NCBI RefSeq assembly: GCF_003351345.1
Contig: NZ_QQTO01000021.1
Span: 310,001-374,000 of the forward strand
Direction: 5' to 3'
Length of the DNA: 64,000 bases
From: Allobosea caraganae
GTDB taxonomy: Bacteria > Pseudomonadota > Alphaproteobacteria > Rhizobiales > Beijerinckiaceae
Shown: positions 50,772 to 60,003 of the stretch, one piece after another
Layout of the letters: each line of letters starts with the position of its first letter
Numbering within the stretch: the first letter of the stretch is position 1
Notes under the pieces: generated by a model
What the model was told of the DNA's origin: nothing
The model's input: the letters and a program-made list of their open reading frames with translations, nothing else
The model's database searches: none
Translations under genes and position numbers: made by a program

Positions 50772-52586
50772 ATGAACCAGCGCCCCGCTCCGACCACGTT
50801 CCAGCCGGCAGCGCAAGGGCGGGAGCGCGAGGACGGCCTGACGCCCGCCGGGCTGCAATCCGCAGCTGCGCTGCGCCGGCGCCGGCTGCTCGTGCTGGGG
50901 CTCAACCTCGCGACGCTCGCCGCGCTGCTCTATGGCCTGTCTCAGGTGCTCGGCACCGGCGGCTGGAGCGTCGTCGACCTCGTCATCTTCATCGCCTTCC
51001 TGTTCGGCGCGCCCTGGACGGTGCTCGGCTTCTGGAATGCCGTGATCGGCCTGTGGCTGCTGCATGGCGTGAAGGACGGGATGGCGCAGGTCGCGCCTTT
51101 TGCCGCCGGCGATGAGGGGGAGCCGCTGACGATCCGCACCGCGATCCTGATGACGCTCCGCAACGAGGACCCGGCACGCGCCTTCAAGCGGCTGCGCGTG
51201 GTCAAGCAGAGCCTGGATGCGACCGGCAAGGGCGTCTGGTTCGACTATTTCGTCCTCTCCGACACGAACGTGCCCGAGGTCGCCGAAGCCGAGGAGCGGC
51301 TCGCCGCCGAATGGGCCCGCGAGATCGGCGAGCCCGCCCGCGTCACCTATCGCCGCCGCAGCGACAATGCCGGGTTCAAGGCCGGCAACCTCCGCGATTT
51401 CTGCGAGCATTGGGGCGAGCGCTACGACGTCATGCTGCCGCTCGACGCCGACAGCGTGATGTCGGGCGAGGCCATCCTTCGCTTGGCCAAGATGATGCAG
51501 GCGCATCCCAAGCTTGGCATCCTGCAGAGCCTCGTCGTCGGCATGCCCAGCAAGTCGGCCTTCGCCCGCGTCTTCCAGTTCGGCATGCGCCAGGGCATGC
51601 GGCCCTACACGATGGGTTCGGCCTGGTGGATCGGCGAATGCGGGCCGTTCTGGGGCCATAACGCCATGGTGCGGATCGCGCCCTTCCGCGACACCTGCCA
51701 TTTGCCGGTGCTGCCGGGTGGGCCGCCGCTGGGTGGCGCGGTGATGAGCCACGACCAGGTCGAGGCCACCTTGATGCGCCGCGCCGGCTACGAGGTGCGC
51801 GTGCTGCCGGAGGAAATGGGGAGCTGGGAGGAGAACCCGCCGACCATGCTCGACTTCGCCAAGCGCGACCTGCGCTGGTGCCTCGGCAACCTGCAATATC
51901 TCAAGCTGCTCGACCTGCCCGGCCTGAAGGCGATGAGCCGCTTCCAGTTGGTCTGGGCGATCCTGATGTTCTTGGGGCTACCGGCCTGGACGCTGATGAT
52001 CGCGCTCGTGCCGGTCAAGGTGATCGAAGATGGCGGGATAGTCGGCTATCCGGCCGGGCTGGCGGCAGCCCTCTACGTGCTGTTCCTGGCGATGTACCTT
52101 TCGCCCAAGCTCGCCGGGCTGATCGACATCGCCCTGACCAAAGGCGGGATGAAGCGCTATGGCGGCGCACTGCGCTTCGCCGTTTCGGCGCTGATCGAGA
52201 TCGTCTTCGCCTTCCTGCAAGGCGCCGTCTCGTCCTTCCGCACCACGCTGTTCATGGTCGGGCTCGCCTTCGGGCGGGCCAGGATCGGCTGGAACGGGCA
52301 GGCGCGCGATGCACATTCGCTCTCCTTCGCCACGGCACTCGCTGGCCTGTGGCCGCATCTGCTGTTCGGGCTCTATGTGCTCGGCTCGCTGGCGCTGCTT
52401 TCGCCCGCCGTGCTGCTCTGGTCGCTGCCGCTGACTGCGGGCTACCTGCTGGCCATTCCGTTCGCGATGCTGACCGCATCGCCACGGCTCGGCGCGTGGT
52501 TCGTGCGAATGGGGCTCTGCGGCATCCCGGAGGATTTCGATCCGCCTGCGGTGCTTGCCGCCATCGAGAGCGAGGCGCGCAGGTGA
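50772..52586 (+). CDS. glucan biosynthesis glucosyltransferase, MdoH/OpgH family
   Basis: A 604-residue processive GT2 glycosyltransferase. Two N-terminal helices (about 37-57 and 65-90) precede the GT-A domain, with LSDTNVPEVAEAEERL, PLDADSVMSGEAILRLAKMM (DxD-type motif), GHNAMVRIAPFRDTC and SHDQVEATLMRRAGYEV, followed by KRDLRWCLGNLQY, which is the Q/RxxRW motif. Several C-terminal helices follow. In enterobacteria MdoH polymerises osmoregulated periplasmic glucans with MdoG, which is absent here. It is shorter than the usual 800 residues. It overlaps the FkbM gene by 4 bases. Confidence 0.9.
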   Translation: MNQRPAPTTFQPAAQGREREDGLTPAGLQSAAALRRRRLLVLGLNLATLAALLYGLSQVLGTGGWSVVDLVIFIAFLFGAPWTVLGFWNAVIGLWLLHGVKDGMAQVAPFAAGDEGEPLTIRTAILMTLRNEDPARAFKRLRVVKQSLDATGKGVWFDYFVLSDTNVPEVAEAEERLAAEWAREIGEPARVTYRRRSDNAGFKAGNLRDFCEHWGERYDVMLPLDADSVMSGEAILRLAKMMQAHPKLGILQSLVVGMPSKSAFARVFQFGMRQGMRPYTMGSAWWIGECGPFWGHNAMVRIAPFRDTCHLPVLPGGPPLGGAVMSHDQVEATLMRRAGYEVRVLPEEMGSWEENPPTMLDFAKRDLRWCLGNLQYLKLLDLPGLKAMSRFQLVWAILMFLGLPAWTLMIALVPVKVIEDGGIVGYPAGLAAALYVLFLAMYLSPKLAGLIDIALTKGGMKRYGGALRFAVSALIEIVFAFLQGAVSSFRTTLFMVGLAFGRARIGWNGQARDAHSLSFATALAGLWPHLLFGLYVLGSLALLSPAVLLWSLPLTAGYLLAIPFAMLTASPRLGAWFVRMGLCGIPEDFDPPAVLAAIESEARR

Positions 52587-53341
52587 ATGCGGTCGTCTAT
52601 CCCAAAGGAACCGCCAAGGCGCTGTCGCGCTCGCTGCGAGTCTACCATGGCGATGCCGCGCGCAAGGCCGCGATGGACGCGCTCTACGCCAATTTCCTGA
52701 AGCCGGGCGACCTCGCCTTCGATATCGGCGCCCATGTCGGCGACCGGACCTCGTCTTTCCGCCGCCTCGGCGCGCGAGTGGTGGCGCTGGAGCCGCAGCC
52801 GGGGCCGGCCCGCGCGCTCAGGCTGATCCATGGCCGTGACCCGCAGGTGACGCTGATCCAGGCCGCCTGCGGCGACCATGAGGGCTCGATTGCGCTGCGC
52901 ATCAACAGCGCGAACCCGACGGTCTCGACTGCATCGGCCGCCTTCATCGGCGCGGCGCGCGGGGCCGGCGGCTGGGAGGAACAGGTCTGGGACCGCGAGA
53001 TCACGGTGCCCTGCACCCGGCTGGACACGCTGATCCAGCGCCATGGCCGGCCCGACTTCGTCAAGATCGACGTCGAGGGTTTCGAGGCGCATGTGCTGGC
53101 CGGGCTGACCTATGCGCTGCCGACCGTGTCCTTCGAGTTCACCACGATCCAGCGCGATGTCGCCGAGGCCTGCCTCGCCCTGCTGGAGACGCTCGGACCC
53201 TACCGCTTCAACCTGGCGCTGGGCGAGAGCCAGCGGCTCGATTTCGCTGAGGCGGTCGATGCCGAGACGATGGGCGGCCATATCCGCGCCCTGCCGCACC
53301 AGGCGAATTCCGGCGATGTCTATGCCGTGTTGAGCGCCTGA
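52583..53341 (+). CDS. FkbM-family methyltransferase
   Basis: A 252-residue methyltransferase. The SAM motif is LAFDIGAHVGDRTSSFRRLGARVVALEPQPGPARAL (about 44-80). The FkbM hallmark is RHGRPDFVKIDVEGFEAHVLAGL (about 153-175). GTG start overlaps the glucosyltransferase stop by 4 bases, so the two act together. Methylation of the glucan or another polysaccharide is the most economical inference. The frame extending to 51878 upstream is a shadow of mdoH. Confidence 0.88.
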   Translation: MNAVVYPKGTAKALSRSLRVYHGDAARKAAMDALYANFLKPGDLAFDIGAHVGDRTSSFRRLGARVVALEPQPGPARALRLIHGRDPQVTLIQAACGDHEGSIALRINSANPTVSTASAAFIGAARGAGGWEEQVWDREITVPCTRLDTLIQRHGRPDFVKIDVEGFEAHVLAGLTYALPTVSFEFTTIQRDVAEACLALLETLGPYRFNLALGESQRLDFAEAVDAETMGGHIRALPHQANSGDVYAVLSA

Positions 53342-53471
53342 CCAGCACGCGCTTTCATCGGCGCGTGGCCTTCTCTATGAAGCGCATGGAACAAAGCGGG
53401 CGCCAGACAGCTTGCGTTCATTTCGCCTCGCCCAGGATGGCGGGCTTCAGCCGATTCTCCGAAGGATGGTC

Positions 53472-54452
53472 ATGCGCAGTCTCGCCCGCACGCTCGCCGT
53501 TTCGCTTGCTCTGCTGCTTCCGGCCGCACACGCTCATGCCGTGGGCGACGTCGCCGTCGAGGTGAGGAACGAGTCGGAACCGGTGCTCTGCGCCGAGAAG
53601 GACAACGTCACGATCAAGGCGATCTCGCCCGAGGTCAGGCGCTTCCAGATCGAGGCGGCGCATCCGGCCTATATCGCCGGGCTCGTCCGCGATAACTGGG
53701 ACGCCGACTGGACCGCCTGCGACATGACGGGCGACCCGGCCTTCAAGGCGCCGACGCCGCCGCGCCGAATCACCTTCTACGAAAGCATCGAGTACTGGCT
53801 GGTCGGCTACACCTTCCCGACCTTCTGGCGCCCGGCTGACACGACCTTCAAGGTCGGCGACCGGGTCGAGAAGGGCCTGCACCTCGTCCAGCTCTGGAAG
53901 CTCGGCAAGGACAAGTCCTACGAGGTTTTGGTGGTCTATCCGCAGGATGGCTACTGGCGGGCACGGCCGATTCCGCCGGAGCATCTCGGCTATTCCTCCT
54001 ATGGCTCGTCTTTCCTGTTCGGGCCGATCGAGCAGGACGGCGCCCGGCCGGTGGTCAACATCAAGGAGATCGAGTTCGATCCGAAGACGATCTCGTTCAA
54101 GCTCAACTTCAAGGACGGCACGTCCGGCACGCTCAGGCTCGACGATGTCGACGAGAACCGCATGGTGCTCGACGCCGTGCTCGACAAGCCGGTGACCGGC
54201 GGCAAGGCCTTCCTGGCGTTGCGCTCGATGTACGTCACCGAGTTCAACAACGACGTCGCCCGCATCGCCGTCCGCGAGCCCGGCGCCAAGGGTTGGCGCG
54301 AGGAGGCGCTGATGCACTACAGCGGCGGCAAGGCGACTGACATCTGGATGGGCCGCACCACCCATTCGCGCCACAATACCTCCTCGCCCGACATGGTCTT
54401 CCGCAACTTCTCCAGCGACCCCAACCCGCCCAAGAAGCCGGAGACGAAGTAG
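53472..54452 (+). CDS. periplasmic protein of unknown function
   Basis: A 326-residue secreted protein. A signal peptide MRSLARTLAVSLALLLPAAHAHA (1-23) leads to a beta-rich chain with PAYIAGLVRDNWDADWTACDMTGDPAFKAPTPPRRITFYESIEYWLVGYTFPTFWRPADTTFKVGD. Pairs of Trp and Tyr residues and a DNWDADW motif are striking. Start ATG 53472 is supported by AAGGA 8 bases upstream (an in-frame ATG at 53466 is also possible). It lies 130 bases after the FkbM gene, possibly in the same glucan-related unit. I do not recognise a family. Confidence 0.75.
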   Translation: MRSLARTLAVSLALLLPAAHAHAVGDVAVEVRNESEPVLCAEKDNVTIKAISPEVRRFQIEAAHPAYIAGLVRDNWDADWTACDMTGDPAFKAPTPPRRITFYESIEYWLVGYTFPTFWRPADTTFKVGDRVEKGLHLVQLWKLGKDKSYEVLVVYPQDGYWRARPIPPEHLGYSSYGSSFLFGPIEQDGARPVVNIKEIEFDPKTISFKLNFKDGTSGTLRLDDVDENRMVLDAVLDKPVTGGKAFLALRSMYVTEFNNDVARIAVREPGAKGWREEALMHYSGGKATDIWMGRTTHSRHNTSSPDMVFRNFSSDPNPPKKPETK

Positions 54453-54482
54453 GCTCAGCCTGACCGTCTACGGCGCCTCACC

Positions 54483-54577
54483 CGTCATGGTCGGGCTTGT
54501 CCCGACCATCCACGTCTTCGCTCATCGCGGGCACCATTCAAGACGTGGGTGCTCGGGACAAGCCCGAGCATGACGGC
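54483..54577. repeat. CGTCATGGTCGGGCTTGTCCCG palindrome
   Basis: A 95-bp palindrome with arms TCATGGTCGGGCTTGTCCCGA / GCTCGGGACAAGCCCGAGCATGA and an inner CCACGTCTT/AAGACGTGGG stem. A further intergenic palindromic family of this genome. It fills most of the 231-base gap between the periplasmic protein gene and the isomerase gene. Confidence 0.8.
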
Positions 54578-54683
54578 GGAGGGCGGGTTTGCTGGAACGC
54601 ATCGCGGTCCCTTTGCGTTGCCCCATGACGTGGCAGGAACTTCGCGCTAGCGTGCCGGCCTCCGATCCAGCCTTGAGGCCGAC

Positions 54684-55463
54684 ATGCCCCGCTTTGCCGC
54701 CAACCTCTCGATGATGTTCAACGAATGGGAGTTCCTCGACCGCTTCAAGGCGGCCGCGGATGCCGGCTTCGACGCTGTCGAGTTCCTGTTCCCCTACGAG
54801 TACCCGTCGGAGCAGGTCGGCCTGGCGCTGGCGGGCGGCGGGCTGGAGCAGGCTTTGTTCAACCTGCCGCCGGGCGACTGGGCCAAGGGCGAGCGCGGCA
54901 TGGCCGCGATCCCCGGCCGCGAGGCGGAGTTCCGGGCCGGCATCGATACGGCGCTGGCCTATGCGCATGAGACCGGCGTCAAGCGCCTGCACATGATGGC
55001 GGGCCACGCCGACCCCAAGGATCCGGCGGCACAGAACGCCTATCGCGCCTCGATCGGCTATGCCGCCGACAAGCTGGCCGAGCACGGCATCGACCTGCTG
55101 CTGGAGCCGATCAACGGCAAGGACATGCCCGGCTATTTCCTCAACGATTTCGACATGGCGGCGGCTTACGTTCGCGAGGCTGGCAGGCCCAACGTCAAGC
55201 TGCAATTCGACATGTACCATTGCGAGCTGATCCATGGCGACGTCTCGGGCAAGCTCAAGGCGCTCTATCCGCTCTCGGGCCATGTCCAGATCGCCAGCGC
55301 CAACGGCCGGCACGAGCCGGACGCGTTCGGACCGAACTACCCGCAACTCTTCGCCGAGTTGGACGGGCTCGGCTATGGCGGCTTCGTCGGCTGCGAGTAC
55401 CGGCCGAAGGCCGGCACGCTCGAAGGGCTCGGCTGGTTCGCCGAATACCGCAAGCAGGCCTGA
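54684..55463 (+). CDS. hydroxypyruvate isomerase family protein (Hyi/OtnI)
   Basis: A 259-residue TIM-barrel isomerase. It starts MPRFAANLSMMFNEWEFLDRFKAAADAGFDAVEFLFPYEY. Metal ligands fit the family: Glu in LLLEPINGKDMPGYFL, Asp/His in QFDMYHCELIHGD and Glu in VGCEYRPKAGTLEGLGWF. It interconverts hydroxypyruvate with tartronate semialdehyde, or 2-oxo-tetronate sugar acids in OtnI. It begins a cluster with glucokinase (55468) and sits near a predicted KdgK-like kinase. The stop is 5 bases before the glucokinase ATG, which indicates co-transcription. Confidence 0.9.
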   Translation: MPRFAANLSMMFNEWEFLDRFKAAADAGFDAVEFLFPYEYPSEQVGLALAGGGLEQALFNLPPGDWAKGERGMAAIPGREAEFRAGIDTALAYAHETGVKRLHMMAGHADPKDPAAQNAYRASIGYAADKLAEHGIDLLLEPINGKDMPGYFLNDFDMAAAYVREAGRPNVKLQFDMYHCELIHGDVSGKLKALYPLSGHVQIASANGRHEPDAFGPNYPQLFAELDGLGYGGFVGCEYRPKAGTLEGLGWFAEYRKQA

Positions 55464-55467
55464 CGCG

Positions 55468-56472
55468 ATGCATGCCGGCTCCTTCGCGCACCCGGTTCTC
55501 GTCGCCGATATCGGCGGCACGAATTGCCGCCTCTCGCTGGTCGAAGCGGCCGGGGCGAAGCATGTCCCACTGGCGCGCATTCCCACGGGCAATCACCCGA
55601 CGCCCGAGGCGGCGTTCGACTCGGTGCTCTCGACCCTGAGCGAACGGCCGCGCTCGGCAGTGCTCGCCGTCGCCGGGCCGCTCGATGGGCGCAGCGCGCA
55701 GCTGACCAACGCCAACTGGCATTTTGACGGGCCGCGCATCGCCGGCGCGCTCGGCTTCGAGCAGGGGCTGCTGGTCAACGATTTCGAGGCGCTTGCCGCC
55801 TCGCTCGCGGTGCTTGAGGCTGGGGACGTCCAGACGCTGGTGGCGGGCAAGCCGGAACCCGACGGCCTGCGCCTCGTGCTGGGACCGGGCACCGGCTTCG
55901 GCGCGGCGGCGCTGATCTCGCGCGGCGGCCGGGGCGTGCTGGTGCCGACCGAGGCCGGCCATATCGGCGTCGGGCCGGAAGATCCGACCGAGGAGAAGCT
56001 CTGGCCGCTGCTCGCCGCCAGCCTGCCGCGCATCACCGTGGAGAGTCTGCTGAGCGGCGACGGGCTGGTGCGGCTGCATCGCGCCGTCGCGGCCGAGACC
56101 GGCATGCTGGAGGCCAAGGTCAGCGCGGCCGACGTCACGACGCTGGCACTCGATGGCGATCCCGCGGCGCTGAAGGCGGTGATCTCGTTCTGGCGCCTGC
56201 TGGCGCGGGTCGCCGGAGACCTCGCGCTCGCCTTCAAGGCGACGGGCGGCGTCTATATCGCCGGTGGCATCGTGCCGCGGCTGCTGCCGCTCGCCGATCA
56301 TGGCGGCATCCGCACCGTCTTCGCTGGCAAGCCGCCGATGGAGGATCTGGCGGCGCGCTTTGCGCTGCACGTCATCACCACCAACGATGCGACCGAGCGG
56401 GGACTGGCGGCAATCGCTGCCGCGCCGGCCCGTTTCGGCCTCGACGATCCCGCCCGGTTGTGGTTTGCCTGA
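55468..56472 (+). CDS. glk: glucokinase
   Basis: A 334-residue glucokinase of the bacterial Glk type. The phosphate motif is VLVADIGGTNCRLSL (about 10-24). The substrate segment is LTNANWHFDGPRIAGALGF, then VNDFEALAASLAVL with the catalytic Asp, and LGPGTGFGAAALIS. PTEAGHIGVGPEDPTEEKLWPLL and ESLLSGDGLVRLHRA are also typical of Glk. Glucose is phosphorylated to glucose-6-phosphate with ATP. It is co-transcribed with the hydroxypyruvate isomerase 5 bases upstream. Confidence 0.92.
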   Translation: MHAGSFAHPVLVADIGGTNCRLSLVEAAGAKHVPLARIPTGNHPTPEAAFDSVLSTLSERPRSAVLAVAGPLDGRSAQLTNANWHFDGPRIAGALGFEQGLLVNDFEALAASLAVLEAGDVQTLVAGKPEPDGLRLVLGPGTGFGAAALISRGGRGVLVPTEAGHIGVGPEDPTEEKLWPLLAASLPRITVESLLSGDGLVRLHRAVAAETGMLEAKVSAADVTTLALDGDPAALKAVISFWRLLARVAGDLALAFKATGGVYIAGGIVPRLLPLADHGGIRTVFAGKPPMEDLAARFALHVITTNDATERGLAAIAAAPARFGLDDPARLWFA

Positions 56473-56505
56473 GCCGCCTCCCTCGCTTCAAGGCCTTTCC
56501 ACTCC

Positions 56506-57552
56506 TTGTACCAGCTCTACGGCATCCAGGTCCTGCGCGCCTTCGCGGCCTTCATGGTCGCGGTGCATCATGTCCAGCCGGACGCGGCGGTGTTGGCGCA
56601 GCGCTCGGGCGCGGCCTTCACGCCATCCTATCTCCTGCCCTGGATGGCTGGCGTCGACATCTTCTTCGTCGTCTCCGGCTTCATCATGGTGCACTCGTCG
56701 GAGAAGCTCTTCGACAATCGCGACGGGCCGCGCCTGTTCCTGCTGCGCCGGCTGGCGCGCATCGTGCCGCTCTACTGGGCCGCGACGACGCTGTTCCTGC
56801 TGGTTGCGTTGCTGCTGCCGGCGGCGCTGAACTCGGGCGCGCCGAGCCTGGCGCAGATCGCCGGCTCCTACCTGTTCTGGCCGACGGTCTCGACGGAGGG
56901 GCTGGCCCAGCCGATCTATTCGCTCGGCTGGACGCTGAACTACGAGATGCTGTTCTACGTGCTGTTCGGGCTGGCGCTGTTCCTGCCGCGCGCGGCGGTC
57001 GTGCCTGCGGTGACGCTTGGGCTCGCCGTCATCGTCGGCGCCAACTGGATGGCCGGTACGCTGCCCTTGCCCTTCGGTTTCTGGGGCCAGCCGATCGTGC
57101 TCGAATTCGCCGCCGGGATGGGGCTGGCGCTGTTGCGCCGGCGCGGCTTCCGCCTCCCGGGCGAGTATCGCTGGCTCGCGGCCGGGCTCGGCGTGGCGAT
57201 CCTGCTCGTGGCGGCGCGCCTGCCGGGGATCATGACGTCGTGGACGATGTTTGCCTTCCACGGCTCGGCGGCGGCGCTGCTGGTGATGGCGGCGTCATCC
57301 GGCAGCGGGCAATCGGCGCCCTCGGCGCTGGTGCGCGGGCTGGCGGAGGTCGGCGACGCCTCCTATGCGCTCTACCTCGTCCATCCCTTCGCGATCCGGG
57401 GTCTGCGCGAGGTCTTTTTGCGTATCGCGCCAGGTTGGCCGCTTCTCTTCGTGCTGGTGGCTTTGGTTGCTGCGGTGATCGCCGCGCTCGTCGTCTACCG
57501 TTGGTTCGAGCGGCCGATGACGAGGGCGTTGCGTCGCGTCCTGAGAGCTTGA
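56506..57552 (+). CDS. acyltransferase family 3 (OafA-type) membrane protein
   Basis: A 348-residue protein with about ten helices that O-acylates sugars on the cell surface. It begins YQLYGIQVLRAFAAFMVAVHHV (His in the conserved position), then GVDIFFVVSGFIMVHSS and LFLLRRLARIVPLYWAATTLFLL with the Arg-rich R-x-x-R-I-x-P motif. A TTG start is used (56506). The acyl donor and acceptor are unknown. A palindromic repeat follows. It shares its strand with glk 33 bases upstream and may be co-transcribed. Confidence 0.88.
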   Translation: MYQLYGIQVLRAFAAFMVAVHHVQPDAAVLAQRSGAAFTPSYLLPWMAGVDIFFVVSGFIMVHSSEKLFDNRDGPRLFLLRRLARIVPLYWAATTLFLLVALLLPAALNSGAPSLAQIAGSYLFWPTVSTEGLAQPIYSLGWTLNYEMLFYVLFGLALFLPRAAVVPAVTLGLAVIVGANWMAGTLPLPFGFWGQPIVLEFAAGMGLALLRRRGFRLPGEYRWLAAGLGVAILLVAARLPGIMTSWTMFAFHGSAAALLVMAASSGSGQSAPSALVRGLAEVGDASYALYLVHPFAIRGLREVFLRIAPGWPLLFVLVALVAAVIAALVVYRWFERPMTRALRRVLRA

Positions 57553-57569
57553 AGGCGGCAAGGCGCCTC

Positions 57570-57653
57570 CGTCATTGCGAGCGAAGCGAAGCAATCCAGG
57601 GGGTCTCGCTCGTCCAGTCCCCCTGGATTGCTTCGCTACGTTCGCAATGACGG
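57570..57653. repeat. CATTGCGAGCGAAGCGAAGCAA palindrome, second copy
   Basis: Same family as 41234-41317, with GTCATTGCGAGCGAAGCG / CGCTACGTTCGCAATGAC arms and an inner CCAGGGGG/CCCCCTGG stem. It lies between the acyltransferase stop and the convergent 57672 gene. Confidence 0.85.
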
Positions 57654-57671
57654 TGATGGTTCACGCTTTTA

Positions 57672-58049
57672 CTAAGAGCCTGAGCGCTTCAGCCGCATTC
57701 CCTTCAGCGACTCCCCGACGATGCCGCCGGCCTTTCGCCGCTCAGTGCGCCGGGCGATGATCGCCGCGACATGCTCGGGCTGCGGAAAATAGCCGCGCTC
57801 CAGGATTTCGAGCGTGTATTCCTCGTAGGTGAGGCCGAGTTCCTCGGCGCGCTCCTGGCGCCGCAATGCGATCGAAGGCGGCTTCTTCCAGGCTCGGCGC
57901 GAGGCGGTGCGCCAATCGTAGTAGCGGCCGATCTCGCCCTTGCCCGATTCCGGCTGGTGCGGCGGCGGCCCGTCGAGCGGCGGGCCGCCATTGTCGCCGA
58001 AGCGAGCGGGCTTGCGAGTGCGGGATGAGGTGCGCGCCACGAGAGTCAA
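57672..58049 (-). CDS. conserved hypothetical protein
   Basis: A 125-residue soluble basic protein: RTSSRTRKPARFGDNGGPPLDGPPPHQPESGKGEIGRYYDWRTASRRAWKKPPSIALRRQERAEELGLTYEEYTLEILERGYFPQPEHVAAIIARRTER. A compact helical C terminus (60-115) suggests a small nucleic-acid or protein-binding domain, but I cannot name it. Starts considered are TTG 58049 or GTG 58040. A 15-base inverted repeat 11 bases upstream could be its operator. Confidence 0.6.
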   Translation of the reverse strand: MTLVARTSSRTRKPARFGDNGGPPLDGPPPHQPESGKGEIGRYYDWRTASRRAWKKPPSIALRRQERAEELGLTYEEYTLEILERGYFPQPEHVAAIIARRTERRKAGGIVGESLKGMRLKRSGS

Positions 58050-58059
58050 TCCAATAAAC

Positions 58060-58081
58060 GATACAATTCGTATCCTATAAT
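58060..58081. promoter_or_regulatory. GATAC...GTATC palindrome overlapping a TATAAT box
   Basis: GATAC and GTATC flank AATTC (58060-58074, perfect). A TATAAT (58076-58081) on the plus strand directly adjoins it. It lies between the 58049 gene and the ABC-F gene, and could be an operator for either. Moderate support only. Confidence 0.35.
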
Positions 58082-58181
58082 GGAATCCGCCGCGCGCAAG
58101 CCGTCGCAGCCGGGTCTGGCGGCGTGACAGTCCGGCGCTGCTGGTCTATCCCCGCGGCTCCGCTCTCAACTCGATTGTTCC

Positions 58182-59996
58182 ATGGCCGCTCCCCTGCTCC
58201 ATCTCCGCGACGTTGCGCTCACCTTTGGCGGTCAGCCGCTGCTGGAGGCCGCCGAAATCGCTGTTTCGGCCGGCGAGCGCGTCTGCCTTGTCGGGCGCAA
58301 CGGCTCGGGTAAGTCGACGCTGCTGAAGATCGCGGCGGGCCTCGTCGACCCCGACAGCGCCGAGCGCTTCGTCCAGCCCGGCGCGACCATCCGCTACCTG
58401 CCGCAGGAGCCCGACTTCACCGGCTTCAAGACCTCGCTCGCCTATGTCGAGGCCGGGATCGGGCCGGGCGACGATCACTACCGCGCCCAGTACCTCATCG
58501 AGGAGCTCGGCCTGACCGGCGAGGAGGACCCCGCGACCATGTCGGGCGGCGAGTCGCGCCGCGCCGCGCTCGCCCGCGTGCTGGCGCCCGAGCCCGACAT
58601 CCTGCTGCTCGACGAGCCGACCAACCATCTCGACCTGCCGGTGATCGAATGGCTGGAAGAGGAGCTGAAGTCGCTGCGCTCGGCCATGGTGCTGATCAGC
58701 CATGACAGGCGCTTCCTGACCTCGCTGTCGCGCGCGACGATCTGGCTCGACCGCGGCCAGACGCGCCGCGTCGAGCGTGGCTTCGGCGAGTTCGAGGCCT
58801 GGCGCGACGAGGTGCTGGCTCAAGAAGAGCTCGACCGCCACAAGCTCGACCGCAAGATCGCCCGCGAGGAGGACTGGCTGCGCTACGGCGTCAGCGCCCG
58901 GCGCACGCGCAACCAGCGCCGGCTCGGCGAGCTTCATTCGATGAGGGATTCGCGCCGCACGGCGCGGCACGCTGTCGGCTCCGTCAAGCTCGAGGCCAGC
59001 GAGGCCCAGACCTCGGGCAAGCTCGTCATCGAGGCGCTGAACGTCAGCAAGGCCTATGACAGCAATGCCGTGGTCAAGGACCTGTCGCTGCGGATCGCGC
59101 GCGGCGACCGGATCGGCATCGTCGGCCCCAATGGCGCCGGCAAGACGACGCTGATCAATCTGCTGACCGGCCAGCTCAAGCCCGACATCGGCAAGGTGAA
59201 GCTCGGCGTCTCCCTGGAGATGGTGACGCTCGACCAGCGCCGCGAGAGCCTCGACCCGGCGACGCCGCTCGGCGATGCGCTCACTGGCGGCGGTTCCGAT
59301 CAGGTCATGGTCGGCGGCCAGCCGCGCCATGTCATCGCCTATATGAAGGACTTCCTGTTCCAGCCGCTGCAGCGGCGCACGCCGGTCGGGGCGCTCTCGG
59401 GCGGCGAGCGGGGACGGCTGATGCTGGCGCGGGCGCTGGCCAAGCCCTCCAACCTGCTGGTGCTGGACGAGCCGACCAACGATCTCGACATCGAGACGCT
59501 CGACCTGCTGCAGGAACTGCTGGCCGACTATCAGGGCACGGTCCTGCTGGTCAGCCATGACCGCGACTTCATCGACCGCGTCGTCTCCTCAACGCTGATC
59601 TCCGATGGCGATGGCATCTGGACCGAGTTCGCCGGCGGCTATTCCGACATGCTGGCCCAGCGCGGCCGCGGCGTCGGGGCGAAGGCCCGCGTGGTGATCC
59701 CCAAGCCGGCTCCGGAGGCTGTGAAGCCCGCGGCGGCGGCCCCGGCGCCGGCCTCATCCAAGCGCAAGCTCTCCTTCAACGAGAAGCACGCGCTGGAGAC
59801 GTTGCCGAAGCGCGTCGAGGTCCTGCAAGCCGAGGCCGCCAAGCTCAATGTGGCGCTTGCCGGCGACCTTTTCACGCGCGACCCAAAGCTGTTCGCCAAG
59901 GCGACGGCGCGGCTCGAAGAGGTCACCCGCGAGATCGCCCAGGCCGAGGAGCGCTGGCTGGTGCTGGAGATGCTGCGCGAAGAGATCGGGGCGTAG
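58182..59996 (+). CDS. ABC-F family ATPase, Uup-like
   Basis: A 604-residue soluble protein with two ATPase domains: Walker A GRNGSGKST (about 38-46) and GPNGAGKTT (about 317-325). Signature motifs are MSGGESRRAALARVL and LSGGERGRLMLARAL, and Walker B is DILLLDEPTNHLDL and LLVLDEPTNDLDI. A C-terminal coiled-coil (about 525-602; SFNEKHALETLPKRVEVLQAEAAKLNVALAG) matches the Uup CTD. Such proteins act on ribosomes or DNA repair intermediates. The segment APAPASSKRKLS links the second domain to the CTD. Confidence 0.93.
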   Translation: MAAPLLHLRDVALTFGGQPLLEAAEIAVSAGERVCLVGRNGSGKSTLLKIAAGLVDPDSAERFVQPGATIRYLPQEPDFTGFKTSLAYVEAGIGPGDDHYRAQYLIEELGLTGEEDPATMSGGESRRAALARVLAPEPDILLLDEPTNHLDLPVIEWLEEELKSLRSAMVLISHDRRFLTSLSRATIWLDRGQTRRVERGFGEFEAWRDEVLAQEELDRHKLDRKIAREEDWLRYGVSARRTRNQRRLGELHSMRDSRRTARHAVGSVKLEASEAQTSGKLVIEALNVSKAYDSNAVVKDLSLRIARGDRIGIVGPNGAGKTTLINLLTGQLKPDIGKVKLGVSLEMVTLDQRRESLDPATPLGDALTGGGSDQVMVGGQPRHVIAYMKDFLFQPLQRRTPVGALSGGERGRLMLARALAKPSNLLVLDEPTNDLDIETLDLLQELLADYQGTVLLVSHDRDFIDRVVSSTLISDGDGIWTEFAGGYSDMLAQRGRGVGAKARVVIPKPAPEAVKPAAAAPAPASSKRKLSFNEKHALETLPKRVEVLQAEAAKLNVALAGDLFTRDPKLFAKATARLEEVTREIAQAEERWLVLEMLREEIGA

Positions 59997-60003
59997 CGTT
60001 CTT

